Origin: Paenibacillus sp. G2S3
GTDB taxonomy: Bacteria; Bacillota; Bacilli; Paenibacillales; Paenibacillaceae
Length of the DNA stretch: 64,000 nt
Assembly (NCBI RefSeq): GCF_030123105.1
Contig: NZ_CP126095.1
Span: forward strand, 2,542,001 to 2,606,000
Direction of reading: 5' to 3'
In this document: positions 47,579 to 57,230 of the stretch, piece after piece
How positions within the stretch are numbered: the stretch's first letter is position 1
Layout of the letters: each line of letters opens with the position of its first letter
Translations under genes and position numbers: made by a program
Notes under the pieces: generated by a model
Seen by the model: only the letters and a program-made list of their open reading frames with translations
Database searches by the model: none
Told to the model about the DNA's origin: nothing

Positions 47579-48424
47579 TTATTTTGCCATAGGAGCTAGT
47601 TTCTTTAGTAAAGCAACAGTATCATTAATCTCATGCCCCTTGATATCCTCTAATGACACGTCGATCATTGGCTTGAATTTTTGGAGTTTGCTCAGGAAAG
47701 CTTCGGTATGAAACTGCCCTCCACCAGCCTTACCGTGGTAAATTCTCTCTCCATCTTGATAGATGTCTTTTAAATGTGCCAGAATAATCCGATCCCCGAA
47801 CAACCTGAAGGCGTCATCAACAATTAGATCCTGCGTATCTACAGCGTCACCAATAAAATTGCATGGATCCAAGACAACGCCAATATTGCTTGAGGGAACT
47901 TCATCTAAGATGCGGCGCATCTTGTCTGGTGAAGAAAGAGTATGCGTGCAGACCCCCTCGAGCCCCAGAAAAACACCCCATTTTTCAGCTTCCTCCGCAA
48001 GCTCTTGTACAGTGGCCCTTAATATATCCCAGCCGATATTTTCGTAATGGAGCGGATCTTGTGCTTGAAAAGTAGTCAGAGCGCCCGTTTCCGTAGCGAC
48101 CATAGGTGCACCGAGTTGGCGGGCATACCGCAGATGCTCTTTAAAGCGATCTATTTCTAATCTCCGAAGGTGAGGATCTGGGTGGATGGGATTGATGTAA
48201 CAGCCTAAGACTCCGATACGTATCCCTGCTCTGTCAAATTGTTCGCTAATATAGTTTGCGAGACCAGGACTTAATTTACCTGTGGAAGTGTCAATGTCCT
48301 GAATGGCTTTTGACAAAGCCAGTTGAACAAAATCGATATCATAATTCTGAAGCGTCGCAGTCAAAGATTTGAGGGGTAAGCAACCAAATGTATGCGCCAA
48401 AGTTCCGTATCTAATGGTAATCAT
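47579..48424 (-). CDS. Sugar phosphate isomerase/epimerase family protein (AP endonuclease 2-like TIM barrel)
   Basis: 281 residues with TIM-barrel segments RIGVLGCYINPIHPDPHLRR, MVATETGAL, FLGLEGVCTHTLSSPDK, IGVVLDPCNFIGD and LAHLKDIYQDG. The acidic and histidine residues in these strands would bind a divalent metal, as in xylose isomerase-like enzymes. A role in sugar or inositol-type conversion is likely but the substrate is unknown. The RBS AAGGAG abuts the ATG without spacer, an odd arrangement. Confidence 0.88.
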   Translation of the reverse strand: MITIRYGTLAHTFGCLPLKSLTATLQNYDIDFVQLALSKAIQDIDTSTGKLSPGLANYISEQFDRAGIRIGVLGCYINPIHPDPHLRRLEIDRFKEHLRYARQLGAPMVATETGALTTFQAQDPLHYENIGWDILRATVQELAEEAEKWGVFLGLEGVCTHTLSSPDKMRRILDEVPSSNIGVVLDPCNFIGDAVDTQDLIVDDAFRLFGDRIILAHLKDIYQDGERIYHGKAGGGQFHTEAFLSKLQKFKPMIDVSLEDIKGHEINDTVALLKKLAPMAK

Positions 48425-48474
48425 CTCCTTATGTAGGTTGGGTAAGCTTAATTAAAAACATAATAGTAGCGCTT

Positions 48475-49383
48475 TCATATAGATGCAAGTGATTTATCAT
48501 TATCGTCAGTCAGGAAATTGATGATCTCAGTGTTTACTCTATCCGGTTGCTCGTGATTAATCCCGTGTCCCGCATGGGGGATGACTTGGTAATGGAACTT
48601 TCCATCTTCTAAAAGATTTATGAAATCCTTCGATTGTTTTAACGCGTGTTCTCCAACTAGAAAATAGAGCTTATCTCTGACTGCAACTGCGGCGTTTTTA
48701 TCGTATGGATGAAGCTTATGCACAAACATAGCTTGTTGATTATGAGTTCGCATTAAAAGGATCAGATGAGCAGCTATTGCTGGATGGTTGTCAAATAAAG
48801 GGGAGTTAGGTGCGCTTAACTTCTTCAGTACTTTTAGTAAATTGCGATCCGTTGGAATTAGAATCTCCGGGAACATCATCATTATGGTTTGGATCATGGC
48901 TTTGATCGGCGCAGTAACCATCCCGCCCTCCAAACATATGACACGGTTCACTTTGTCCGGTTGCTTGGTCGCATAATTAAAAGCAATATAGGCGCCATTG
49001 GATACACCCGCGATATTAAAGAAGTCTATACTTAGATGCGTCACTATTTCATTAATCCATTCCACCTGCTCAAACTTCTGTTTGTTAAAATGCTCGTTAG
49101 GTATGCTTTTTCCGGGTCCGCCCAACGTATCAACTGCGATGCAATAAAAATGCTTCGATAAGTCCTCGATGTTTAAAATCCACATGACCGCCGAGTTATC
49201 ACCAACGCCATGAAACAGTAGTAAAGGTGGATTACTCTTTTGACCAGTAAGGATACAATGCGTCAGCCCATAGGTAGTGGGAATATCTATCTCCTCAAGG
49301 GGAATAGGCCACTGCTCAACCATCTGCTCATAGGAGTGCCACACTCGTTCTTGCGCCTGGGCATTCTTAAAGCTATTTACCAT
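48475..49383 (-). CDS. Alpha/beta hydrolase
   Basis: 302 residues from ATG 49383, 6 nt after AAGGAGG; a GTG directly before it is in frame. LLLFHGVGDNSAVMW carries the oxyanion region, IAGVSNGAYIAFN holds the nucleophilic serine in G-x-S-x-G, and HAGHGINHEQP holds the catalytic histidine. Cytoplasmic esterase/lipase-like enzyme; substrate unknown. Confidence 0.9.
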   Translation of the reverse strand: MVNSFKNAQAQERVWHSYEQMVEQWPIPLEEIDIPTTYGLTHCILTGQKSNPPLLLFHGVGDNSAVMWILNIEDLSKHFYCIAVDTLGGPGKSIPNEHFNKQKFEQVEWINEIVTHLSIDFFNIAGVSNGAYIAFNYATKQPDKVNRVICLEGGMVTAPIKAMIQTIMMMFPEILIPTDRNLLKVLKKLSAPNSPLFDNHPAIAAHLILLMRTHNQQAMFVHKLHPYDKNAAVAVRDKLYFLVGEHALKQSKDFINLLEDGKFHYQVIPHAGHGINHEQPDRVNTEIINFLTDDNDKSLASI

Positions 49384-49541
49384 CACAAACCTCCTTATTC
49401 AAAATACAACATTTTCATCTTATGCCAATTAGTATACTACGAGAGTGCGGAAGCGAGAGAGAGAAATAGAAACATTACTGTGAAAAAGAGGGGGAAGAGG
49501 ATAAGTGTATTTTGTCGTTGTACTGAATAGTGGGGGTGAAG

Positions 49542-49568
49542 GAGTTGCTAATTGGCAACTCTTTTTTT
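49542..49568 (+). terminator. Orphan intrinsic terminator ahead of the rhamnose operon
   Basis: GAGTTGC pairs with GCAACTC around a 6-nt loop, followed by seven T residues on the plus strand. No plus-strand gene lies upstream, so it ends a leader or small RNA. The gene-free stretch 49384-49736 also holds an A-rich, CAAACA-repeat region near 49660-49720 and a possible cre site. Confidence 0.75.
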
Positions 49569-49640
49569 GTTTTTAATAAAGGAATTTCAGTTCATCCAAG
49601 AAGGATTCGTCTGAATTGTGAAATAAATTTTAAATTTTGT

Positions 49641-49654
49641 TGAAAACGCTCTAT
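49641..49654 (+). promoter_or_regulatory. Possible cre (CcpA) site
   Basis: TGAAAACGCTCTAT agrees with the cre core TGAAARCGYTTTCA at about 11 of 14 positions, roughly 90 nt before the rhamnose operon start. Carbon catabolite repression would be expected there, but the right half is poor. Confidence 0.35.
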
Positions 49655-49736
49655 TCAAACAGAAACAAATAGATTAAAATCAAAACAAACAAAAATAAAC
49701 AGAAAAATAAACATTCAAAAACGGAGGTATTCACAA

Positions 49737-51806
49737 ATGGTACAAAGTTTATGGGATTCTGCACGGGAAAAAGTCATCAGCGGTGGTCTGGATGCACTGG
49801 TCTATCGCTCCAACCTGTTGGGTGAAGATCGTAGAGTCTGTAATTTTGGAGGAGGGAATACCTCTAGTAAGACAATAGAATTGGATTTCCGTGGTCGTGA
49901 AGTAGAAGTAATGTGGGTGAAGGGTAGCGGCTCTGACCTGGCTACGATGAAAGCAGGCAATTTTACCGGATTGCGGCTTGAGGATATTGCGCCTTTGTTT
50001 GATCTGGAGGAAATGCCTGATGAGGAAATGGTGGCTTACCTCGCGAATTGTATGATTGATCCAAAGCATCCGCGTGCTTCTATTGAGACGCTGCTGCATG
50101 CTTTTTTACCATTCAAACATGTAGATCATACACATCCTGATGCGATTATCAGCTTGTGTTGTGCTCATAACGGGAAAGATATTGCGCGGGAAATTTATGG
50201 GAACCGTTTCGTATGGGTGCCTTACATCCGTCCTGGGTTCACTTTATCCAAAATGATCGCTGAAGGCGTACTTGCTAATCCACAAGCAGAATTGGTGTTG
50301 ATGGAGAAGCATGGTCTGGTGACTTGGGGAGATACGCCGGAAGCTTGTTACGCGAAGACGATCTCTATCATTAATGAAGCGGAGCGTTACATCCAAGATA
50401 GAATTGAAGATGAGAACCTGTTCGGAGGTCGCAAATCGGAAGCACTTCCGGAAGAAGAGCGTCGGGCTGTAGCGGCGGCTGTAATGCCACTGATTAGAGG
50501 CGCAGTTAGTGATGAGCGTAAAATGATACTGACCTTCGATGATGCAGAGGATGTGCTGCGTTTTGTAGGTGGAGTTAACTCGGAGAAACTATCCAGTGTA
50601 GGTGCAGCTTGTCCGGATCATTTGGTACATACCAAAATGCTTCCATTATTTGTGAATTGGGAACCGAATGCCAATGATATTGATGGCTTGAAGAAGAAGC
50701 TGAAAGAAGCGATTACTGCTTACAAAGAGCAGTACAAAGCTTACTTCGATCGTAATAAGCATGAGGGAGATGTAATGTTCGAAGCCGCGCCGCGTGTGAT
50801 CCTGATTCCCGGAGTTGGAATGATCAACACTGGAAAAAGCTGGAGCAACTCCAAGATCAGCGGAGCCTTGTATCACCGTGCGATTGCTGTTATGCGCGGA
50901 GCTACCGCACTGGGAGATTTCGTCTCTCTTAGTGAGAACGAATCGTACAATGTGGAATATTGGCCTTTGGAATTATATAAATTGTCACTGGCACCAGCAG
51001 AAGCAGAATTCTCACGTAAGGTTGCGTTCATTACGGGTGGGGCAGGAGGGATCGGGAGCGAAACCGCTCGTCGTCTAGTGTCCGAAGGGGCGCATGTTGT
51101 GCTGGCTGACCTCAATCTGGAGGGCGCCCAGAAAATTGCCGCGGAGATTAATGATAAATACGGTGAGAATCGTGCGTTCGCTGTTAAAATGGATGTAACG
51201 CAGGAGGAGCAGGTTACCGCAGCTTATGCGGATACAGCACTATTTTATGGCGGAGTAGATATTATTGTGAACAATGCAGGGCTTGCAACTTCGAGTCCTT
51301 TTGACGAGACTTCATTAAAAGAGTGGAACTTGAACATTTCCGTGCTAGGCACAGGTTATTTCCTCGTTGCACGCGAAGCCTTTAAGGTGATGAAGGAACA
51401 AAAAATTGGCGGAAGTATGGTATTTATTGGCTCGAAAAACTCCATATTTGCTGGGAAAAGCGTCTCGGCTTACAGCTCTGCCAAAGCACTCGAAGCACAT
51501 TTGGCTCGCTGTATTGCAGCTGAAGGTGGAGAATTCGGTATTCGCGCCAATACAATTTTGCCGGATGCTATTCTACAAGGCTCTGCGATTTGGAATTCGA
51601 ATTGGCGGAATGAACGCGCGGCTGCTTACGGAATTGAACCGGATCAACTAGAGGAGCATTATCGTAAACGCACAACACTGCTTGTAAATATTTATCCACG
51701 TGATATTGCTGAAGGCGTTGCCTTTTTCGCTTCATCCAAGTCAGAGAAGACTACGGGCTGCATGCTGACGATTGACGGTGGAGTGCCGGCAGCTTTTACT
51801 AGATAA
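49737..51806 (+). CDS. rhaEW: Bifunctional rhamnulose-1-phosphate aldolase / lactaldehyde dehydrogenase (SDR)
   Basis: 689 residues. The N-terminal ~420 residues are a class II aldolase/adducin domain (KHVDHTHPDAIISLCC; metal histidines) and the C-terminal ~265 form a short-chain dehydrogenase (FITGGAGGIGSETARR for NAD, catalytic Y579 and K583 in YSSAK). It splits L-rhamnulose-1-phosphate into DHAP and L-lactaldehyde and oxidises the latter to lactate. B. subtilis YuxG/RhaEW has this fusion. Strong RBS ACGGAGG. First gene of the rhamnose operon. Confidence 0.94.
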   Translation: MVQSLWDSAREKVISGGLDALVYRSNLLGEDRRVCNFGGGNTSSKTIELDFRGREVEVMWVKGSGSDLATMKAGNFTGLRLEDIAPLFDLEEMPDEEMVAYLANCMIDPKHPRASIETLLHAFLPFKHVDHTHPDAIISLCCAHNGKDIAREIYGNRFVWVPYIRPGFTLSKMIAEGVLANPQAELVLMEKHGLVTWGDTPEACYAKTISIINEAERYIQDRIEDENLFGGRKSEALPEEERRAVAAAVMPLIRGAVSDERKMILTFDDAEDVLRFVGGVNSEKLSSVGAACPDHLVHTKMLPLFVNWEPNANDIDGLKKKLKEAITAYKEQYKAYFDRNKHEGDVMFEAAPRVILIPGVGMINTGKSWSNSKISGALYHRAIAVMRGATALGDFVSLSENESYNVEYWPLELYKLSLAPAEAEFSRKVAFITGGAGGIGSETARRLVSEGAHVVLADLNLEGAQKIAAEINDKYGENRAFAVKMDVTQEEQVTAAYADTALFYGGVDIIVNNAGLATSSPFDETSLKEWNLNISVLGTGYFLVAREAFKVMKEQKIGGSMVFIGSKNSIFAGKSVSAYSSAKALEAHLARCIAAEGGEFGIRANTILPDAILQGSAIWNSNWRNERAAAYGIEPDQLEEHYRKRTTLLVNIYPRDIAEGVAFFASSKSEKTTGCMLTIDGGVPAAFTR

Positions 51807-51846
51807 CAGGAAGATGGAATATAGATAGACATAACGGAGGGAAGCC

Positions 51847-52605
51847 ATGCTGATTGCAGACAGATATGAAAGAATCGTAGAGCTAGTGAATGAACGTGGC
51901 AGCATCCGTGTCTCGGAACTGAGTACATTATGCCAAGTGACGGAGGAGACCATCCGCCGGGATCTTGATCGCTTGGAAAAGGCGGGGAGGCTGCTACGCT
52001 CTCATGGTGGTGCAGTCAGTCTGCGTGATCGTCAACCAGAGACGCCATATGCTGAACGTGAGATTATGAACGCAGCAGAGAAGCAGCGGATTGCTCGTGA
52101 GGCTGTGATGATGATCAAGCCGGGAGATCGGATTTTGCTGGATGCTAGTACCACTGCATGGTATATGGCCTCACATTTGCCGGATATGCCACTAACTGTA
52201 CTGACTAACTCTATTAGGGTAGCTGCGGAGTTAAGTGGGAAGGAACGCATAGATGTGATCTCAACAGGTGGTCAGCTGAGCCGCAGATCGATGTCCTTTG
52301 TTGGACATTTAGCAGAGCGTTCGCTTGAGTTGTATCATGTGGATAAGATGTTTTTTTCCTGCAAAGGATTTCATCTCGAACGTGGCGCGAGTGAATCGAA
52401 TGAGCTGCAAGCGATGGTGAAGCGAAAGATGATTTCTATCGCGGAGCAGGTCATCCTACTTTGTGACTCCAGCAAATTCGGAATTCAAGCGTTCACACAT
52501 GTTGCTGCAACTAGTGAACTGGATGTTGTGATTACGGATTACAGCCCCGGTGCAGACCAGCTAAAGCAGCTACAGGAGCTGAACATCGCAATAACGACCG
52601 TTTAG
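51847..52605 (+). CDS. DeoR family transcriptional regulator of rhamnose genes
   Basis: 252 residues. The DeoR winged helix contains VSELSTLCQVTEETIRRDLD and the effector domain contains DASTTAWYMASHL and FFSCKGFH, the phosphosugar-binding loops. Such regulators usually respond to a phosphorylated intermediate, here plausibly rhamnulose-1-phosphate. It lies inside the operon rather than apart from it. A/T-rich CAAACA repeats upstream of rhaEW could be its operator. Confidence 0.93.
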   Translation: MLIADRYERIVELVNERGSIRVSELSTLCQVTEETIRRDLDRLEKAGRLLRSHGGAVSLRDRQPETPYAEREIMNAAEKQRIAREAVMMIKPGDRILLDASTTAWYMASHLPDMPLTVLTNSIRVAAELSGKERIDVISTGGQLSRRSMSFVGHLAERSLELYHVDKMFFSCKGFHLERGASESNELQAMVKRKMISIAEQVILLCDSSKFGIQAFTHVAATSELDVVITDYSPGADQLKQLQELNIAITTV

Positions 52606-52631
52606 AAAATAGTGTTGCAGGAGGTGGAGCC

Positions 52632-53360
52632 ATGAAGGTATCGATGTTTATTACATGCATCAGTGATGCTGTGTACCCAAAGGTCGGAGAAGCGATGGCA
52701 CGTCTGCTTGCCAGATATGGCGTACAGCTGGAATTTCCCGAAGTACAGACCTGCTGCGGACAGCCTGCATACAATAGTGGCTATTGGAATGAGGCGCGTC
52801 AAGCAGCGCTTACGATTCTGCAGGCCTTCGAAGACAGTGATTTTGTCATTGCTCCTTCTGGTTCTTGCACCGGCATGCTTCATCATTACCCGAAACTGTT
52901 TCAGGATGATCCGATTAATTTGGTCAAGGCGCAGAATTTACAGCGTAAATCCTACGAATTCAGTCAGTTTATGGTACAGGTGCTTGGTGTAACGGATCTA
53001 GGGGCAGTATTTCCGCATAAAGTTACCTATCATCCTTCCTGTCATGGCACTCGGATTCTGGGGATTCGCGATGAACCAATGCAGCTTATGCATAATGTGA
53101 AGGCGATGGAGCTAGTGCCACTACCTTTTGCCGAGGACTGTTGTGGGTTTGGCGGAACCTTTGCCGTGAAGATGTCTGATATTTCCGGGGCGATGGTCAC
53201 CGAGAAGTCAGATCATGTGCTGGAGTCGGAAGCAGAGGTCCTAACGGGGCTGGATATGGGCTGCCTCATGAATATTGCTGGGAATTTGCGTTATCGCCAG
53301 AAGCCGGTCCGAGTCATGCATTTAGCTGAGCTACTGTATGAAGGGGTGAGTGGACAATGA
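52632..53360 (+). CDS. lutA: L-lactate utilization protein LutA (cysteine-rich CCG protein)
   Basis: 242 residues with two CCG motifs: TCCGQPAYNSGY and DCCGFGGTFAVK, and CVGC-free intervening regions. It is the CCG-domain subunit of the LutABC complex that oxidises L-lactate to pyruvate. GGAGGTGG lies upstream of the ATG. Its stop overlaps the lutB start (ATGA), so the two are translationally coupled. Confidence 0.94.
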   Translation: MKVSMFITCISDAVYPKVGEAMARLLARYGVQLEFPEVQTCCGQPAYNSGYWNEARQAALTILQAFEDSDFVIAPSGSCTGMLHHYPKLFQDDPINLVKAQNLQRKSYEFSQFMVQVLGVTDLGAVFPHKVTYHPSCHGTRILGIRDEPMQLMHNVKAMELVPLPFAEDCCGFGGTFAVKMSDISGAMVTEKSDHVLESEAEVLTGLDMGCLMNIAGNLRYRQKPVRVMHLAELLYEGVSGQ

Positions 53361-54910
53361 GTCAGAATGCCACCCAGATTAAATCGGAATCGAATCATAT
53401 GAAGCCAGCTACGGTAAAACAGCGTGCAGACTTGGCGCTGAATAATGATTTTTTGCGCAAAGCGGTTCGCTTTACCACGGAAAGGCTGCGTGACGGGAAA
53501 CAAAAAGCAGCGAACGATCATGGTCACTGGGAAGAATGGCGCGAACGTGGGCGGCAAATCCGCCTGCATACGATCGCTCATCTGGACTATTATTTGAATT
53601 TATTTGCGGACAATGCAAGAGCGAACGGCACGCATATTCATTTTGCGGCAACGGGTGAAGACGCAGTGAAGATTGCCTTAGAGATAGCGCAGCGTAAACA
53701 AGCGGCTTCCGTGGTTAAATCCAAATCGATGGTGACAGAGGAGCTGCATTTGAATACGGCCCTGGAATCCATTGACGTGGAGACGATTGAGACAGATCTT
53801 GGTGAATATATTATCCAGCTTGCCGGAGAAACGCCGTCACATATCATTATTCCAGCCATCCATAAGAACCGCTATCAGATTGCAGAGCTATTGTCCAAGG
53901 AGGCAGGGGAGGAGCTTTTGCCTGAGACTACAATCCTTGCAGGATTTGTAAGGCGTAAGCTACGGGAGAAATTCCTCGAAGCGGATATCGGGATGACGGG
54001 ATGCAATTTTGCGATAGCAGAGACAGGTTCTATGGTGCTGTTCGAGAATGAAGGTAATGCTCGCATGGTCACCACCTTGCCGAAGACGCAAATCACCTTG
54101 ATGGGGATGGAGCGGATTATTCCCTCTTGGAGTGATCTTGAGGTGATGGCTACATTGTTGCCCCGTTCGGCAACCGGCCAGAAGTTAACAGTATATATGT
54201 CCGGTATTTCGGGACCCCGTAGGAAGGAAGACGGAGACGGACCGGAAGAGCAGCATATTATAATCCTTGATAATGGTCGCTCAGAGCAGCTTGGCGATCC
54301 GGAGTTTCAGGAGCTGTTGAACTGCATCCGCTGTGGAGCCTGTCTGAATGCCTGCCCTGTCTACCGTCATATTGGCGGTCATGCCTATGGTGGAACTTAT
54401 AGTGGACCGATCGGAGCAGTGTTGACCCCAGCGCTGAACAAAAATGTAGAGCAATGGGATGATATCGCAGGTGCATCGAGTCTATGCGGTGCGTGTTATG
54501 AAGCCTGTCCAGTCAAAATCCCTCTGCATGATATGCTTATCTATTTACGTCGGCGTAAGGTAGAGCGAGGTTATGGAGACAAAGCGGAAGGTCTCGGCAT
54601 GAAAGGCTTTGGTGCGATTATGGCGAAGTCACAGCGATTCAGTAGTGTGATGAAAGTAGGTAGAATCGGACAGAAGCTGCTTGTGAGAGACGGTGGAATT
54701 CCGTCAAAGCTTGGGCCGCTAAAGGGTTGGAATAACTACAGGATTGCTCCGAAGCTGGCGGATGAATCCTTCCGCGAGAGCTGGAAAGAGCTGCAGGAGG
54801 AGCTAGACAAAAATAGTCGCGAGATGGACCCGGCGATACAGAAGCGGATGGAAGATTTATTAGCGAAGCGGAAGCGGGAAGAGCTGGAAGGAGGAGCCGG
54901 ACATGACTGA
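53357..54910 (+). CDS. lutB: L-lactate utilization iron-sulfur protein LutB
   Basis: 517 residues. An N-terminal LUD domain (GMTGCNFAIAETGSM) precedes two ferredoxin-like motifs, CIRCGACLNACPVYRH and CGACYEACPV, that hold [4Fe-4S] clusters. Part of the LutABC L-lactate oxidation complex. Overlaps lutA and lutC, as expected of tightly coupled subunits. Confidence 0.95.
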   Translation: MSQNATQIKSESNHMKPATVKQRADLALNNDFLRKAVRFTTERLRDGKQKAANDHGHWEEWRERGRQIRLHTIAHLDYYLNLFADNARANGTHIHFAATGEDAVKIALEIAQRKQAASVVKSKSMVTEELHLNTALESIDVETIETDLGEYIIQLAGETPSHIIIPAIHKNRYQIAELLSKEAGEELLPETTILAGFVRRKLREKFLEADIGMTGCNFAIAETGSMVLFENEGNARMVTTLPKTQITLMGMERIIPSWSDLEVMATLLPRSATGQKLTVYMSGISGPRRKEDGDGPEEQHIIILDNGRSEQLGDPEFQELLNCIRCGACLNACPVYRHIGGHAYGGTYSGPIGAVLTPALNKNVEQWDDIAGASSLCGACYEACPVKIPLHDMLIYLRRRKVERGYGDKAEGLGMKGFGAIMAKSQRFSSVMKVGRIGQKLLVRDGGIPSKLGPLKGWNNYRIAPKLADESFRESWKELQEELDKNSREMDPAIQKRMEDLLAKRKREELEGGAGHD

Positions 54911-55631
54911 GGAAACGCATAATGAATGGCTTGAGCGTATGGAACATGACTCTCGTGAGAAGCAGCAGGCGTTCATGAACGATATCGCTCGTCGCTTGAA
55001 ACGGCCAAGAACGACAGTGGCTCCGGTACATCCTTTTCGCGGCGCTCCAGATTATTGGCAAGAATTCCAGTGGAGTCCGGATGAACGCATCGATCAATTT
55101 ACTGCGAATTTTCAAAGTGCAGGTGGACATGTGTTTCGCATGGCAAGTATGGATGAAGCTAAAGCTTTCATCGTCAATAAAGCGAATGAGATGCTCGCCC
55201 GTTATATTCTTCGGCAAAATGTAGAAGAGCTTGCGGCACTTAGGCTAGAAGAGGAGCTCGCTGAGACGCGGGTATCTATCTGGAATACAGATTTGCAGGA
55301 AGCTTGGAAAGCTAGAGCAGCGGAAGCTGATATTGGAATAGTGATCGCGGATTATGCAGTTGCTTATACTGGCTCTATTACAGTGTTATCTTCTGCGGAT
55401 AAAGGGCGCTCTGTCAGCCTGTTGCCTACTGCATTAATTGCTATCATTCCGCTAGAGCGGCTGAAGACTCGTCTGGGTGAGGTGCTTCTTGATTTTGATG
55501 AAGCGGGGCAATCGGGTCTACCCGCAGGTATTCACTTTATCTCTGGACCGAGTCGTTCAGCGGATATTGAGAATGATCTGACGATAGGTGTGCATGGTCC
55601 AGGAATCGTATTCGCCTTGCTGGTAGGCTGA
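54903..55631 (+). CDS. lutC: L-lactate utilization protein LutC
   Basis: 242 residues. The LUD fold contains ADIGIVIADYAVAYTGSITV and IHFISGPSRSADIENDLTIG, both LutC hallmarks. Completes the L-lactate oxidation complex. It overlaps the end of lutB by 8 nt. Confidence 0.94.
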   Translation: MTEETHNEWLERMEHDSREKQQAFMNDIARRLKRPRTTVAPVHPFRGAPDYWQEFQWSPDERIDQFTANFQSAGGHVFRMASMDEAKAFIVNKANEMLARYILRQNVEELAALRLEEELAETRVSIWNTDLQEAWKARAAEADIGIVIADYAVAYTGSITVLSSADKGRSVSLLPTALIAIIPLERLKTRLGEVLLDFDEAGQSGLPAGIHFISGPSRSADIENDLTIGVHGPGIVFALLVG

Positions 55632-55658
55632 TAGGGAGATAAGGAGTGTTGTTTAAGG

Positions 55659-57146
55659 ATGAATGCTAGGGCGCATAAACACGGCCAGAATCATATTGCT
55701 ATTGATATCGGAGCCTCTAGTGGGAGAGTTGTCTGCGGAACCTTGCAAAATCCGGGAGGAACCTTATCATTAACAGAAATTCACCGTTTTAGTAATGGGT
55801 TCTCTGAGAAGAATGGTAATCTTTATTGGGACGTTGATTATTTATTTGCTGAAATTGTAAAAGGCTTGCAGAAGGCGAAGTCAAAAGGAATCGAGCATTG
55901 TACCGTGGGAATTGATACTTGGGCCGTAGATTATGTGCTTCTAGATCAGGAGGGTACACGGATAAATGAAGTCTTTTCTTATCGAGACTCCCGAACAGAT
56001 GGAGCGGTACAGAGTTTGCATCGCAATATATCAACTGAAAGCGTTTACGAAAAGACGGGAATACAAGTACTCCCGATTAATACGTTGTACCAGCTGTTTG
56101 TACATGATCCGGTAGAGCTGGAAGCAGCACATTCAATTCTGATGGTCCCTGATTATCTCTACTATCGGCTTACGGGACGCAGAATTAGCGAAGTCACGAA
56201 TGCTTCAACTACAGGTCTACTGAATCTGCATACTCGGGATTATGATACGGATCTTCTGGCACTGCTTGGTCTTTCAAAAGAGCAATTTCCTCCCTTAACG
56301 GAACCTGGGGAACAAATTGGCGGATTGACGGATGACTTGGCCGCACACGGTGATCTACCAGTCTGTGAGTTCATAGCAGTCGCCACTCATGATACAGCAT
56401 CAGCTGTACTAGGCGTTCCTGCAAGTAGTGACAAATGGGGATTTCTCAGTAGTGGTACTTGGTCACTCATAGGGATGGAACGAGCAACAGCAATCACAAG
56501 TCCAGAGGCAATGGAACGTAACTATACGAACGAATGGGGCGCCTTCGGCTCGTTCCGTTTTCTTAAGAACATTATGGGGATGTGGCTGATCCAAAAGGTT
56601 CGTGAGGAATATGACGGGCAATACAGCTTCGGTGAACTGGTGGAGCTGGCCGCGCAAGAGATTCCTTTTAGATCCATCATCTACTGCAATGATGAACGAT
56701 TCATGAATCCAGCGAATATGATCAGCGAGATACAGAGCTATTGTGCGGAAGCAGGACAGTTGGTACCACAGACACCAGGTGAGATAGCCAGATGTGTGTT
56801 TGACAGTCTTGCCCTTTCTTATTATTTCTACGTTCAGGATCTTCAGCTATTGACCGGCGAGAAGTGGAAGCGGCTGCACATCGTAGGTGGTGGGGCGAAC
56901 AACGCACTAGTATGTCAGATCGCGGCCGATTTGCTAGAGATGGAGATTTACGCTGGGCCAACGGAATCCACCGCGTTTGGTAACGTAGTTATGCAAATGA
57001 TCAGCGTGGGTACGGTCGCAGATATTAAAGAAGCAAGAGAAATTATATATCGTTCATTTGATGTAACCACCTATCTTCCACAAGTGATGGACCTCACTCT
57101 AAAAACAGCGGCATTAGCTGAGTTTGCTCGACTGCAGGTCGTATAA
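55659..57146 (+). CDS. rhaB: Rhamnulokinase
   Basis: 495 residues, a FGGY carbohydrate kinase. IAIDIGASSGRVV is the first phosphate-binding motif, WAVDYVLLDQEG and HDTASAVLGVPA follow, and IVGGGANNALVCQIAADLLE lies in the ATP domain. It phosphorylates L-rhamnulose to rhamnulose-1-phosphate. AAGGAG lies about 15 nt upstream of the ATG, and a second weak AAGG is nearer. Confidence 0.94.
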   Translation: MNARAHKHGQNHIAIDIGASSGRVVCGTLQNPGGTLSLTEIHRFSNGFSEKNGNLYWDVDYLFAEIVKGLQKAKSKGIEHCTVGIDTWAVDYVLLDQEGTRINEVFSYRDSRTDGAVQSLHRNISTESVYEKTGIQVLPINTLYQLFVHDPVELEAAHSILMVPDYLYYRLTGRRISEVTNASTTGLLNLHTRDYDTDLLALLGLSKEQFPPLTEPGEQIGGLTDDLAAHGDLPVCEFIAVATHDTASAVLGVPASSDKWGFLSSGTWSLIGMERATAITSPEAMERNYTNEWGAFGSFRFLKNIMGMWLIQKVREEYDGQYSFGELVELAAQEIPFRSIIYCNDERFMNPANMISEIQSYCAEAGQLVPQTPGEIARCVFDSLALSYYFYVQDLQLLTGEKWKRLHIVGGGANNALVCQIAADLLEMEIYAGPTESTAFGNVVMQMISVGTVADIKEAREIIYRSFDVTTYLPQVMDLTLKTAALAEFARLQVV

Positions 57147-57230
57147 GAGTAACCAATACGGAAAATGAGCCAAAGAAGGGTATAAATCCCCCTAAATGAA
57201 ATTACTAAGACAATATCAGGAGGCTCAAGC

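Noticed and set aside
49240..49530. A 96-codon plus-strand frame spanning the hydrolase start and gap
   Set aside because: Most of it is antisense to the alpha/beta hydrolase coding region; no RBS and no recognisable domain.
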